Shown in pieces: positions 1-8,918 of a stretch of DNA of 64,000 nucleotides (the first letter of the stretch is position 1; every line of letters starts with the position of its first letter). The notes under the pieces are model-generated. The model saw only the letters and a program-made list of their open reading frames with translations, made no database searches and was not told the origin of the DNA. This DNA is from Citrobacter enshiensis. Lineage in GTDB: Bacteria > Pseudomonadota > Gammaproteobacteria > Enterobacterales > Enterobacteriaceae. Where the stretch lies: assembly GCF_029338175.1 (NCBI RefSeq), contig NZ_CP119862.1:3286001-3350000 (forward strand), read 5' to 3'. Made by a program: the position numbers and the translations under genes.

Positions 1-700
1 CACTGCGCATTGACCAGCACGAGACAACGACGAAAACCACCGCCAGCACGCCAAGCTTTTCCCATGAGGCGCGGGTCAGGCTGCCCATCGTCCAGAAGAC
101 CAGTCCCTGCAACGTATCTTCATCCGCCACAAACTGCAGCATTGAAACCAGCGCATTGAAGGTAAACACCAGGGCAATACCGAACAGCACAACGCCCGAC
201 GTCGCAACTCGCGTCCAGCGGGTGATGCCATCCAGTAACAGCGCGGAAAGCAAGGCAAACGCAAAGGCATTGGCGGGGATAAACCAGGCTGCGGGAATGC
301 CCGGTATCCCGATGCCCAGCACAATCGCCAGCGCCGCGCCAAACGCTGCAGCAGACGAAACCCCGAGTGTAAAAGGGCTCGCCAGCGGGTTGTTCAAAAT
401 GGTTTGCATTTCGGCACCCGCCAGCCCAAGCGCCATGCCGATCAGTAGCGCCATCAGCGCATACGGCAAGCGAATATCCCAGACAATCACGCGGGCCCCG
501 GCATTCGCGCGGGCAGGATGCAGCAATGTTTCCCAGAGTTCACTGAGCGGTAAACCCGACGCGCCAAGGGTGGAATCGAGCACCAACGAAGCAAGGATCG
601 TCAGAACAATCGCCAGCGCCAACAGTAAGCGTTGACGCACAACCTGTCGGTAGAGGCGCGTAATGGCGTTCGGGGAGGTCACATTAACGGAGAGCGACAT
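1..700 (-). CDS. FecCD-family ABC transporter permease, 3' end missing (partial)
   Basis: Membrane permease of a BtuC/FecD-type ABC importer for iron-siderophore, haem or corrinoid. The reverse strand reads openly from an ATG at 700 to the window edge, about 233 residues. A basic N-terminus is followed by a hydrophobic helix, then the family signature around residues 85-115 (IRLPYALMALLIG, then AEMQTILNNPLASPFTLGVSSA) and further membrane helices. The C-terminal third lies outside the window. E. coli has gpmA beside aroG at this position, so the neighbourhood differs. The substrate cannot be told from this fragment; iron-chelate is most likely by family. Family call firm, substrate open. Confidence 0.85.
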   Translation of the reverse strand, partial: MSLSVNVTSPNAITRLYRQVVRQRLLLALAIVLTILASLVLDSTLGASGLPLSELWETLLHPARANAGARVIVWDIRLPYALMALLIGMALGLAGAEMQTILNNPLASPFTLGVSSAAAFGAALAIVLGIGIPGIPAAWFIPANAFAFALLSALLLDGITRWTRVATSGVVLFGIALVFTFNALVSMLQFVADEDTLQGLVFWTMGSLTRASWEKLGVLAVVFVVVSCWSMRS

Positions 701-820
701 GGTACTTCATCACGATGCGTTTCATTCTGCGGGTAGATCTTTTTCTTACGGGGCCGGAAGCGTGATTATACCGTACTTACCTATCGTTATATATTTTTTT
801 ATATTCCGAAGCGGAGACAC

Positions 821-848
821 AAAAAAAGCCGACTGTCAGAGTCGGCTT
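821..848 (-). terminator. Intrinsic terminator of aroG
   Basis: A 9-bp stem (AAGCCGACT / AGTCGGCTT, loop GTCAG) is followed on the minus strand by a run of seven T. It starts about 20 bp after the aroG stop codon. Confidence 0.9.
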
Positions 849-866
849 AGATGCAGATAAGCAGAA

Positions 867-1919
867 TTATCCGCGGCGCGCTTTCACCGCGTTCGACAAC
901 TTACGCAGCAGCGAGTCGGTGTCTTCCCAACCAATGCAGGCATCGGTAATGCTTTTACCGTAAGTCAGCGGTTCACCGCCTTCCAGGTTTTGATTACCTT
1001 CAACCAGATGGCTCTCCACCATCACGCCAATGATCGCCTTTTCTCCGCCGGCAATTTGCTGGCAGACATCCGCGCAGACATCCATCTGCTTTTTGAACTG
1101 CTTGCTGGAATTGGCGTGGCTAAAATCAATCATCACCTGCGCAGCCAACCCTGCTTTCCCAAGTCCCTCTTTCACGGCTGCGACGTGATGCGCGCTGTAG
1201 TTCGGTTCTTTCCCGCCGCGCAGAATGATATGGCAGTCGCCATTTCCGCTGGTATTCACAATTGCGGAGTGACCCCATTTGGTGACGGAAAGGAAACAGT
1301 GCGGCGCCCCTGCGGCGTTGATAGCGTCAATGGCGACCTTGATCGTGCCATCGGTGCCATTTTTGAATCCTACCGGGCAGGAAAGTCCTGAAGCCAGCTC
1401 ACGGTGAACCTGAGATTCGGTAGTACGCGCCCCAATGGCGCCCCAGCTCATCAGGTCGGCAAGGTATTGTGGGGTGATCATGTCAAGGAACTCACCGGCA
1501 GCCGGTAAACCGCTATCATTGATATCCAGCAATAACTTACGGGCGATACGCAGACCATCGTTGATCTGGAAGCTGTTATCCATGTGCGGATCGTTGATCA
1601 GCCCCTTCCAGCCCACGGTGGTGCGCGGTTTTTCAAAATAGACGCGCATGACGATCTCAAGCTCGTCTTTTAATTCTTCACGCAGTGCCAGCAGGCGAGC
1701 CGCATACTCTTTGGCCGCCGCCGGATCATGAATTGAACACGGTCCAATCACGACCAGCAGACGATCGTCATTGCCTTTCAGAATTTTATGAATCGCTTTA
1801 CGGGCATGCGCTACCGTGTTGGCAGCGTTTTCAGTAGCGGGGAATTTTTCCAGGAGTGCGACCGGCGGTAATAACTCGTTGATCTCTTTAATGCGTAAAT
1901 CGTCGTTCTGATAATTCAT
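867..1919 (-). CDS. aroG: Phenylalanine-sensitive DAHP synthase
   Basis: Condenses phosphoenolpyruvate and erythrose-4-phosphate to DAHP, the first step of the shikimate pathway; cytosolic. The protein is 350 residues, the E. coli AroG length, and near identical to it from MNYQNDDLRIKE to AVKARRG. Motifs include VIGPCSIHD and the KPRTTVGWKG segment. The reading frame continues 32 codons upstream, but that extension covers the promoter and TyrR box, so the start at 1919 is preferred. Transcribed alone, with its own terminator downstream. A TyrR box lies about 70 bp upstream, matching known TyrR control of aroG in E. coli. Confidence 0.97.
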   Translation of the reverse strand: MNYQNDDLRIKEINELLPPVALLEKFPATENAANTVAHARKAIHKILKGNDDRLLVVIGPCSIHDPAAAKEYAARLLALREELKDELEIVMRVYFEKPRTTVGWKGLINDPHMDNSFQINDGLRIARKLLLDINDSGLPAAGEFLDMITPQYLADLMSWGAIGARTTESQVHRELASGLSCPVGFKNGTDGTIKVAIDAINAAGAPHCFLSVTKWGHSAIVNTSGNGDCHIILRGGKEPNYSAHHVAAVKEGLGKAGLAAQVMIDFSHANSSKQFKKQMDVCADVCQQIAGGEKAIIGVMVESHLVEGNQNLEGGEPLTYGKSITDACIGWEDTDSLLRKLSNAVKARRG

Positions 1920-1989
1920 GATTATTCCAGCGTTGCCATACTTATATAAATGAATGCAATCCCTCCAATCTATATCTTCATCCCGAAAG

Positions 1990-2007
1990 TGTAAACTGGG
2001 TTTTACA
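1990..2007. promoter_or_regulatory. TyrR box upstream of aroG
   Basis: TGTAAA-CTGGGT-TTTACA is a perfect TGTAAAN6TTTACA palindrome, the TyrR consensus, located upstream of aroG as in E. coli. Confidence 0.9.
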
Positions 2008-2203
2008 CTTTGCATGAATTAATCCTGAAATCAGTAGAAAAACGCCATAAAGTAGCGAAAATCGAGATCCAGCCTACAATTTTCAACTTCAATTGCTCTT
2101 ATTAAAATTATTTTCCAGATTCTATGCTGAGCTAAATCACCTTTCCGCAGTCGTTAGCGCCCTTCTGCTGAGTCCCCAAAACCTGAAAATAGGGCTGATA
2201 CCG

Positions 2204-2231
2204 GGAGAGTAAAAGCTCTCCTTTTTATTTT
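2204..2231 (+). terminator. Orphan plus-strand intrinsic terminator before zitB
   Basis: GGAGAG-TAAAAG-CTCTCC is followed directly by TTTTTATTTT, so it should act on plus-strand transcription. There is no plus-strand gene upstream, because aroG lies on the other strand. It ends about 60 bp before zitB. It may close a small RNA or act as an attenuator in a zitB leader. ybgS, which lies here in E. coli, is absent from 2016-2292. Confidence 0.7.
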
Positions 2232-2292
2232 GTCAGTCAAAAATCCGTATGATGTCATACAGTAATGATGAGAATAACAAAGGGATGACACT

Positions 2293-3234
2293 ATGGCGCA
2301 CTCACATACTCCTGATTCACCTCACCTGCCGGAAGATAAAAATGCCCGTCGGTTGCTGTTCGCATTTTGTGTCACCGCCGGATTTATGCTGGTTGAGGTG
2401 GCGGGCGGAATGATCTCCGGCTCGCTGGCACTGTTGGCGGATGCCGGTCACATGCTTACCGATGCCGCCGCCCTGCTCTTTGCACTACTGGCCGTACAGT
2501 TTTCCCGGCGACCGCCCACGATCCGCCATACCTTCGGCTGGCTAAGACTCACGACACTGGCCGCGTTTGTTAATGCCATCGCGCTGGTGGTGATCACCAT
2601 TTTGATAGTCTGGGAGGCCATTGAACGTTTCTATACACCGCAACCCGTTGCGGGCGGCATGATGATGGTCATCGCCGTCGCTGGGCTGATGGCCAATGTG
2701 CTCTCATTCTGGATACTGCACCGTGGCAGTGAAGAAAAAAACCTCAACGTCAGGGCCGCTGCCCTGCATGTGATGGGCGACTTACTGGGATCGGTCGGGG
2801 CAATCATTGCTGCACTGATTATCATCTGGACGGGCTGGACGCCTGCCGACCCGATCCTCTCAATCCTGGTTTCCCTGCTGGTACTAAGAAGTGCATGGCG
2901 TTTGTTGAAAGACAGCGTCAACGAACTCCTGGAGGGCGCTCCGGTTTCCCTGGATATTGCCGCTTTACAGCGCCATCTCAGCAGGGATATCCCGGAAGTA
3001 CGTAATGTGCACCATGTGCATGTCTGGATGGTCGGCGAAAAACCGGTGATGACGATGCATGTGCAGGTGATCCCACCGCACGATCATGATGCGTTGCTGG
3101 CGCGCATCCAACATTTTCTGATCCATCATTACCAGATTGAACACGCCACCATACAGTTAGAGTATCAACCTTGTAACGGCCCGGATTGCCATCTGAACCA
3201 GAGGCAATCCGGGCATATACATCACCACCATTAA
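2293..3234 (+). CDS. zitB: Zinc efflux transporter, cation diffusion facilitator
   Basis: Inner-membrane Zn(II)/H+ antiporter exporting excess zinc. The 313-residue protein has a His-rich N-terminus ([11 protein letters not shown]), six predicted membrane helices and the CDF metal site [11 protein letters not shown] near residue 50. A second His/Asp pair is in helix V (HVMGDLLGS). A cytosolic CDF domain with several His residues and a C-terminal SGHIHHHH tail follow. It matches E. coli ZitB throughout. It converges on pnuC and the two stop codons overlap within one TTAA. The region before it holds an orphan terminator. Confidence 0.95.
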   Translation: MAHSHTPDSPHLPEDKNARRLLFAFCVTAGFMLVEVAGGMISGSLALLADAGHMLTDAAALLFALLAVQFSRRPPTIRHTFGWLRLTTLAAFVNAIALVVITILIVWEAIERFYTPQPVAGGMMMVIAVAGLMANVLSFWILHRGSEEKNLNVRAAALHVMGDLLGSVGAIIAALIIIWTGWTPADPILSILVSLLVLRSAWRLLKDSVNELLEGAPVSLDIAALQRHLSRDIPEVRNVHHVHVWMVGEKPVMTMHVQVIPPHDHDALLARIQHFLIHHYQIEHATIQLEYQPCNGPDCHLNQRQSGHIHHHH

Positions 3235-3950
3235 TGGGAAAGTGCGCGTGAGCCTCGGTCGCGCGCGCTGTTGATCCACATCCGACTGCCGTTCAGGGCA
3301 ATAAATGTCAGGATCAGGTATTCCAGCGACATCGCGTAGACCCCCTGTAGCGCGAAGATCACAACACTGATGACGTTGATAACCACCCACAAGAGCCAGT
3401 TCTCAACGTATTTGCGCGTCATCAGGATCATCGCCACAATCGACAGCACCATCATGCAGGAGTCCCAGAAAGGGAAGGCATCAGGCTGTAGCTCAGGCGC
3501 AGCAACCTGCAATCCCAGCGTCTGCATAATATTCACAGCCATTTTTGTCAGGAAGGCGAATACAGGGTCGATGAATACCGTCATCAGACCAATGGCGACC
3601 ACGCAGCCAGCCAGCCAGCTCAGCGCTTTTGGCAACGGCAGCCAGCGAATTTTCAGTTCCGCTTCATGTTGACTCGTTTGTCGGGACCAGGCATACCAGC
3701 CATAGATATTGGCGGCAAAGAAAAAAACCTGTAACAGCAGGCTGGCATAGAGTTGGATCTGAAAAAAGATAATGGCGAACAGCGTAACGTTAATCAGACC
3801 AAAGAAGTAATTACTGATCTTCTCCAGGCTCGCCAGCCCGATACACAATAAACCGGCGACAGTCCCCACAGCCTCAATCCACGACAGAGCGTACCCTCCC
3901 GCGCCGATTGGAATATGAACCAGAATGTTCTGCGTGCTAAAAAAATCCAT
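3231..3950 (-). CDS. pnuC: Nicotinamide riboside transporter
   Basis: Inner-membrane facilitator taking up nicotinamide riboside for NAD salvage. It has 239 residues, as in E. coli, and begins [19 protein letters not shown]. Several membrane helices and the conserved segment NYFFGLINV are visible. It lies 27 bp downstream of nadA on the same strand, so the two probably form a nadA-pnuC operon under NadR, as in enterobacteria. The 3' end overlaps the convergent zitB stop by four bases. Confidence 0.96.
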   Translation of the reverse strand: MDFFSTQNILVHIPIGAGGYALSWIEAVGTVAGLLCIGLASLEKISNYFFGLINVTLFAIIFFQIQLYASLLLQVFFFAANIYGWYAWSRQTSQHEAELKIRWLPLPKALSWLAGCVVAIGLMTVFIDPVFAFLTKMAVNIMQTLGLQVAAPELQPDAFPFWDSCMMVLSIVAMILMTRKYVENWLLWVVINVISVVIFALQGVYAMSLEYLILTFIALNGSRMWINSARDRGSRALSH

Positions 3951-3977
3951 CTTTTCCCCCAGAGCAAAACGTTATGA

Positions 3978-5021
3978 TTAAGCTCGTAGTGTAGCCGCAA
4001 ATTCCAGCATGCGGTTTAACGGCAATAAAGCGCCTTCTCGCAGCGTTTCGTCAACATGGATTTCATGGGACGCTCCGCCTTGTTCCAGGCCTTCAGCAAT
4101 CGCTTTAAGGCCGTTCATCGCCATCCACGGACAATGAGCGCAACTACGACAGGTCGCACCTTCTCCCGCCGTCGGCGCTTCGAGCAGTTCTTTCTCAGGA
4201 ACCGCCTGCTGCATTTTGTAGAAAATGCCCCGGTCGGTCGCCACAATCAGCTGCTGATGCGGCAGCGTTTTCGCCGCATTGATGAGCTGACTGGTTGACC
4301 CCACCGCATCGGCCATATCAACAATCGACTGAGGTGATTCAGGATGTACCAGCACGGCGGCATTTGGGTAAAGCCCCTTCATGCGGGTTAAGGCCTGGGT
4401 TTTAAACTCGTCGTGCACAATACAGGCGCCCTGCCAGCATAGCACGTCGGCGCCGGTCTGCTTCTGTACGTAGTTGCCCAGGTGGCGATCCGGTGCCCAG
4501 ATGATTTTTTCACCTAAACTATCAAGATGCTCAATAAGTTCAACGGCGATGCTGGATGTCACCACCCAGTCCGCCCGCGCTTTTACCGCTGCTGACGTGT
4601 TGGCATACACCACCACGGTGCGATCCGGATGGGCATCACAAAAGGCGCTGAAAGCATCGATCGGACATCCCAAATCCAGCGAACATTCCGCCTGCAGGGT
4701 CGGCATCAGGATGGTTTTTTCCGGGCTGAGGATTTTAGCGGTTTCCCCCATAAACCGAACCCCTGCCACCAGCAGGGTCGACGCCGGATGTTTCGCGCCA
4801 AAGCGTGCCATCTCAAGCGAATCCGAAATACAGCCGCCGGTTTCTTCGGCCAGTTGCTGGATTTCCGGGTCGGTGTAATAGTGGGCGACCATCACGGCGT
4901 CCCGCTCTTTCAGCAGACGTTTGATTTTCTCACGGTAGAATTGTTTTTCATCCACACTCAGCGGCGCTGGCTTCGGTGGAAACGGATAGATTGCGGCTTC
5001 TGGATCAAACATCACGCTCAT
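3978..5021 (-). CDS. nadA: Quinolinate synthase A
   Basis: Condenses iminoaspartate with dihydroxyacetone phosphate to quinolinate in de novo NAD synthesis; cytosolic [4Fe-4S] enzyme. From [16 protein letters not shown] it has 347 residues, the E. coli length. Cysteines likely to carry the cluster lie in [21 protein letters not shown] and [14 protein letters not shown]. The frame runs 24 codons further upstream, but MSVMFD is the family start. A NadR box lies about 75 bp upstream. The next gene, pnuC, follows closely. Confidence 0.96.
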   Translation of the reverse strand: MSVMFDPEAAIYPFPPKPAPLSVDEKQFYREKIKRLLKERDAVMVAHYYTDPEIQQLAEETGGCISDSLEMARFGAKHPASTLLVAGVRFMGETAKILSPEKTILMPTLQAECSLDLGCPIDAFSAFCDAHPDRTVVVYANTSAAVKARADWVVTSSIAVELIEHLDSLGEKIIWAPDRHLGNYVQKQTGADVLCWQGACIVHDEFKTQALTRMKGLYPNAAVLVHPESPQSIVDMADAVGSTSQLINAAKTLPHQQLIVATDRGIFYKMQQAVPEKELLEAPTAGEGATCRSCAHCPWMAMNGLKAIAEGLEQGGASHEIHVDETLREGALLPLNRMLEFAATLRA

Positions 5022-5094
5022 CATGCTTTCTCGTTTTACTGGCTTAACGAAATTGCCGGTCATTAGCGCACTAAGCGCATTAATCGGACACAAG

Positions 5095-5112
5095 TGTTTT
5101 GTATGCTAAACA
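5095..5112. promoter_or_regulatory. NadR box upstream of nadA
   Basis: TGTTTT-GTATGC-TAAACA fits the NadR palindrome TGTTTA-N6-TAAACA with one mismatch. It lies in the nadA promoter region, as expected for NAD-dependent repression of nadA-pnuC. Confidence 0.8.
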
Positions 5113-5160
5113 AGATAGCTGAAACAGTGGGAAAAGTCGTGGAGATTTTGAGCGTGGGAG

Positions 5161-5225
5161 TACGTATATGACATCGGGTGGTGCTGTCGCTTACCCGAAC
5201 CAGCTGCAGGTTCGAATCGTCTAAA
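5161..5225 (+). other. tRNA-like fragment between nadA and the tRNA cluster
   Basis: On the plus strand, opposite to the tRNA genes, GCAGGTTCGAATC at 5207-5219 matches the T-arm of the neighbouring tRNA-Lys genes. A small hairpin CGGGT...ACCCG precedes it. No complete cloverleaf can be folded and the 3' T-stem strand is lost. It reads into the terminator at 5237-5263, so it may be a tRNA remnant or a short transcribed RNA. Confidence 0.35.
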
Positions 5226-5236
5226 TTGCAGATAGC

Positions 5237-5263
5237 AAAAAGGCGCCTTTAGGGCGCCTTTTT
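5237..5263. terminator. Bidirectional terminator at the end of the tRNA cluster
   Basis: AAAAAGGCGCC and GGCGCCTTTTT form a 6-bp GC stem extended by A:T pairs, with loop TTTAG. T-runs in both directions let it end the minus-strand tRNA operon and any plus-strand transcript. Confidence 0.85.
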
Positions 5264-5267
5264 ACAC

Positions 5268-5343
5268 TGGTGGGGCGTGCAGGATTCGAACCTGCGACCA
5301 ATTGATTAAAAGTCAACTGCTCTACCAACTGAGCTAACGCCCC
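5268..5343 (-). tRNA. tRNA-Lys (anticodon TTT)
   Basis: 76 nt with encoded CCA. The acceptor stem is GGGGCGT/ACGCCCC. The anticodon loop is CTTTTAA and the T-arm is GCAGGTTCGAATCCTGC. It is the last gene of the minus-strand cluster. The acceptor differs by one compensated base pair from the GGGTCGT copies at 5615 and 5897. Confidence 0.96.
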
Positions 5344-5392
5344 CATATGGGGTTTACTACTTTAATTCTTTTTCAGGAACCCACCTCGATAT

Positions 5393-5468
5393 TGGTGGGG
5401 CGTGCAGGATTCGAACCTGCGACCAATTGATTAAAAGTCAACTGCTCTACCAACTGAGCTAACGCCCC
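5393..5468 (-). tRNA. tRNA-Lys (anticodon TTT)
   Basis: 76 nt with encoded CCA, GGGGCGT/ACGCCCC acceptor stem and TTT anticodon. Same body as the copy at 5268-5343. Confidence 0.96.
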
Positions 5469-5514
5469 ATTCGGGTGTTACCTGAAAAATTTTACTCGGT
5501 TACCAATTTAAAAT

Positions 5515-5587
5515 TGGTGGGTCGTGCAGGATGACTCGGCTTCGCCTCGCCCTACGGGCCGTTGCTGATGCAACGTTATCCTTCACG
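5515..5587 (-). repeat. tRNA-linked repeat, copy A
   Basis: 73 bp starting, on the plus strand, with the last 18 bases of tRNA-Lys (TGGTGGGTCGTGCAGGAT). A non-tRNA stretch with a GTTGC/GCAAC hairpin follows. Copy B at 5796-5868 differs by one base. Both lie in spacers of the tRNA operon, so both should be in the precursor transcript. They resemble the tRNA 3'-end repeats known at some E. coli tRNA operons (e.g. tyrT). Confidence 0.85.
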
Positions 5588-5614
5588 CTTAACATCTGAG
5601 TTCGATGTTAAAAT

Positions 5615-5690
5615 TGGTGGGTCGTGCAGGATTCGAACCTGCGACCAATTGATTAAAAGTCAACTGCTCTACCAACTGAGCTAACGACCC
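5615..5690 (-). tRNA. tRNA-Lys (anticodon TTT)
   Basis: 76 nt with encoded CCA and the GGGTCGT/ACGACCC acceptor stem of E. coli tRNA-Lys. It follows tRNA-Val in the transcript after a 3-bp spacer. Confidence 0.97.
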
Positions 5691-5693
5691 GAG

Positions 5694-5769
5694 TGGTGGG
5701 TGATGACGGGATCGAACCGCCGACCCCCTCCTTGTAAGGGAGGTGCTCTCCCAGCTGAGCTAATCACCC
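5694..5769 (-). tRNA. tRNA-Val (anticodon TAC)
   Basis: 76 nt with encoded CCA. The acceptor stem is GGGTGAT/ATCACCC, the anticodon loop CTTACAA, and the T-arm GGCGGTTCGATCCCGTC. It is the only valine tRNA here, whereas the E. coli cluster has two. Confidence 0.97.
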
Positions 5770-5795
5770 GATACTACGCTGGATACTGCTTTAAG

Positions 5796-5868
5796 TGGTG
5801 GGTCGTGCAGGATGACTCGGCTTCGCCTCGCCCTACGGGCCGTTGCTGACGCAACGTTATCCTTCACG
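5796..5868 (-). repeat. tRNA-linked repeat, copy B
   Basis: Second copy of the 73-bp element at 5515-5587, between the first tRNA-Lys of the operon and tRNA-Val. It differs at one position in the hairpin loop (TGAC versus TGAT). Confidence 0.85.
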
Positions 5869-5896
5869 TTTTACTACCACAACCTATTTCAGTAAT

Positions 5897-5972
5897 TGGT
5901 GGGTCGTGCAGGATTCGAACCTGCGACCAATTGATTAAAAGTCAACTGCTCTACCAACTGAGCTAACGACCC
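5897..5972 (-). tRNA. tRNA-Lys (anticodon TTT), first gene of the operon
   Basis: 76 nt with encoded CCA, GGGTCGT/ACGACCC acceptor stem and TTT anticodon. It is promoter-proximal in the cluster, matching lysT of E. coli. Confidence 0.97.
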
Positions 5973-6015
5973 ACTTTTGCGCTGCTTTTGGTTTGTTTGA
6001 TATCCCGTGGCAACG

Positions 6016-6050
6016 GCGGCATATATTACTGATTTCAGATTTCAGCGCAA
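6016..6050 (-). promoter_or_regulatory. Promoter of the tRNA-Lys/Val operon
   Basis: On the minus strand, TTGCGC (6050-6045) and TAATAT (6028-6023) are 16 bp apart. A GC-rich discriminator (GCCGCC) follows, the mark of stringently controlled stable-RNA promoters. It lies about 45 bp upstream of the first tRNA. Confidence 0.7.
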
Positions 6051-6097
6051 CAAAAATTTCGATATAGATCACTCAACTGCTTAGGAATCACACGACA

Positions 6098-6125
6098 CGA
6101 CCAGAAATAACGCGATTTCTGGTCG
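6098..6125 (-). terminator. Strong hairpin downstream of cpoB
   Basis: Perfect 11-bp inverted repeat CGACCAGAAAT/ATTTCTGGTCG with loop AACGCG, just after the cpoB stop codon. There is no clear T-run on the minus strand. It may end or stabilise the tol-pal mRNA. Confidence 0.5.
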
Positions 6126-6136
6126 CGGGGTGTGCA

Positions 6137-6931
6137 TTACATCGCGCTGAGACGTTTTTGCGCTTGTTTCGCGCCATCGGTACCAGGGTATTTACTGATG
6201 ACCTGCTGGTAAACGGCTTTGGCTTTTGCCGTATCGCCTTTGTCCTGCATGATGACGCCGACTTTGAACATCGCATCAGCAGCCTTCGGAGACTTCGGAT
6301 AGTTTTTCACTACCGAGGCAAAATAGAACGCAGCATCATCTTTTTTACCCTTGTTGTAATTCAACTGCCCCAGCCAGTAATTGGCATTCGGCTGATACGT
6401 TGAGTCCGGGTATTGTTTGATGAAGTTCTGAAACGCCACAATCGCGTCGTCCTGACGCGCGTTATCATGCACCAGGGCAATTGCCGCGTTGTAATCCGTA
6501 TTCGCGTCTCCGCTTGAAGCAGGCGCGCCTGTCGTTGCCGCTCCAGCATCAGGAGCAGGAGCAGGCGTTGCCGTTGCTGCTCCACTTTGATCGCCTGCAG
6601 CAGGTTGCGCCGTTGCACTACCGCTGCCCAGACTGTCTATCTGCAACAGGATCTGTTTCTGACGCTCAACCACCTGATTCAGTTGATACTGGCTTTCCTG
6701 AATTTGGCCACGCAGGGAATCAATATCAGTCTGATTATCGGAAAGTTGTTGCTGGAGTTGGGTTAAAAGCTGGCTATGAGCATTAGAAATACGCTCGAGT
6801 TGAGTGACGCGGTCTTCGACCGAGCCAGAGCCGACACTACTGATTGGCGCCTGAGCAAAAGCGGCCCAGGGGGCCGCTATGCCAACCAGTAACGACAGAC
6901 TCAACAGGTGATGTCTGAAGTTACTGCTCAT
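6137..6931 (-). CDS. cpoB: Cell division coordinator CpoB (periplasmic TPR protein)
   Basis: Periplasmic partner of TolA that links outer-membrane constriction to peptidoglycan synthesis by PBP1B in division. It has 264 residues: a signal peptide ending near AFA-QAPIS, a coiled coil at about 35-105 (VTQLERISNAHSQLL), and a variable Ala/Pro/Gly linker. A TPR domain covers about 145-264 (YNAAIALVHDNARQDD). It is the last gene of the tol-pal operon, 9 bp after pal. Formerly ybgF. Confidence 0.95.
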   Translation of the reverse strand: MSSNFRHHLLSLSLLVGIAAPWAAFAQAPISSVGSGSVEDRVTQLERISNAHSQLLTQLQQQLSDNQTDIDSLRGQIQESQYQLNQVVERQKQILLQIDSLGSGSATAQPAAGDQSGAATATPAPAPDAGAATTGAPASSGDANTDYNAAIALVHDNARQDDAIVAFQNFIKQYPDSTYQPNANYWLGQLNYNKGKKDDAAFYFASVVKNYPKSPKAADAMFKVGVIMQDKGDTAKAKAVYQQVISKYPGTDGAKQAQKRLSAM

Positions 6932-6940
6932 GTCATTCTC

Positions 6941-7483
<543 letters not shown>

Positions 7484-7493
7484 TTATTTATTA

Positions 7494-8786
7494 TCACAGA
7501 TACGGCGACCAGGCAGGGAATTTAACCTGACCATCAGTTGCCGGAAGACGCGCCTTGAAACGCCCATCTGTAGAAACCAAATTCAGCACGGATCCCATCC
7601 CCTGAGAAGAGCTGTAGATTACCATAGTGCCGTTAGGTGCCAGACTTGGCGTTTCATCCAGGAACGTTGACGACAGAACTTGTACGCCACCCGCTACCAG
7701 ATCTTGTTTGGCAATGTGTTGTTGCCCACTATTTGAGCTTACCATTACCATAAATTTGCCGTCACTGCTCACATCAGAATCCTGGTTTTGCGATCCTTCC
7801 CAGGTAATGCGTTGCGGAGCACCGCCGTTGACATTGACTTTATACACCTGCGGACGACCGGCCTGGTCAGAGGTAAATGCCAGGTTCTGGCTGTCCGGGA
7901 ACCAGGTCGGTTCAGTGTTGTTGCTGCGACCATCCGTCACCTGGCGGATCTGGCCAGAGCCAATGTCCATCACATACAGGTTCAGACTACCGGTTTTAGA
8001 CAAGGCAAACGCCAGTTTGCTGCCGTCCGGAGAGAATGCTGGCGCACCATTGTGACGCGGGAAAGAGGCAACCTGACGAACCGCACCGTTAGACAGCGTC
8101 TGGATGACCAGCGCAGAACGGCCGCTTTCAAAGGTGACGTACGCCAGTTTGGAACCGTCCGGAGACCATGCCGGAGACATCAGCGGCTGCGGAGAACGGT
8201 GAACCACGAACTGGTTGTAGCCATCATAGTCAGACACGCGCAGTTCATACGGGAACTGACCGCCATTGGTCTGAACCACATAAGCGATACGGGTACGGAA
8301 CGCGCCCTTAATACCGGTCAGTTTTTCGAACACTTCGTCACTTGCAGTATGACCGGCATAACGCAGCCACTGCTTGTTCACTTTGTAAGAGTTCTGCGCC
8401 AGAACGGTACCCGGCGCACCGCCGGTGTCAACCAGCTGATACGCAACATTGTAGGAACCGTCCGGATTCGGCGTCACCTGACCGACCACGACAGCATCAA
8501 TGCCCAGAGCAGACCATGCCGCAGGCTGAACTTCCTGAGCGGTACCCGGCTGCTGAGGCAGGCGAGAACGGTCCAGCGGATTAAATTTACCGCTGTTGCG
8601 CAGGTCAGCACCCACGATACCACCGATATCTTCAGGAGCCGCCCCCGGTCCCGCCCACTGGAATGGCACAACGCCAATAGGACGACCGGAATCTACACCA
8701 CTGTCGATCACAATGCGGACTTCAGCGTGCAGAACCGACGCCCACAGTATGAGAAAACCAAATGCTACTCGTAATGCCTGCTTCAT
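7494..8786 (-). CDS. tolB: Tol-Pal system beta-propeller protein TolB
   Basis: Periplasmic protein joining TolA to Pal. It has 430 residues, as in E. coli. The signal peptide ([21 protein letters not shown]) is followed by the N-terminal alpha/beta domain. A six-bladed propeller with repeated SPDGSKLA-type blades ([33 protein letters not shown]) makes up the rest. Two ATG codons are adjacent; the second is better spaced from GGGAG and matches the E. coli start. A 132-bp gap separates it from tolA, so a separate promoter is possible. Confidence 0.97.
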   Translation of the reverse strand: MKQALRVAFGFLILWASVLHAEVRIVIDSGVDSGRPIGVVPFQWAGPGAAPEDIGGIVGADLRNSGKFNPLDRSRLPQQPGTAQEVQPAAWSALGIDAVVVGQVTPNPDGSYNVAYQLVDTGGAPGTVLAQNSYKVNKQWLRYAGHTASDEVFEKLTGIKGAFRTRIAYVVQTNGGQFPYELRVSDYDGYNQFVVHRSPQPLMSPAWSPDGSKLAYVTFESGRSALVIQTLSNGAVRQVASFPRHNGAPAFSPDGSKLAFALSKTGSLNLYVMDIGSGQIRQVTDGRSNNTEPTWFPDSQNLAFTSDQAGRPQVYKVNVNGGAPQRITWEGSQNQDSDVSSDGKFMVMVSSNSGQQHIAKQDLVAGGVQVLSSTFLDETPSLAPNGTMVIYSSSQGMGSVLNLVSTDGRFKARLPATDGQVKFPAWSPYL

Positions 8787-8918
8787 CATATCTCCCTTAT
8801 CTGGACAGATAGCCCACGATAATTTAGCAGAATGTTAACAAACTCAAATACACAAAACTACCAGAACCCAGCGACAACCGGTGTCTGATATTGACCGATG
8901 TGACGGCCAACATCGCGA

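Noticed and set aside
5268-5972. Repeated tRNA-Lys genes considered as an integration site for the glutamate block
   Set aside because: No integrase and no displaced tRNA 3' end near the block, which lies more than 10 kb away.
7788-8774. 328-codon plus-strand frame
   Set aside because: Mirror of tolB; Arg/His/Thr-rich composition typical of a shadow frame.
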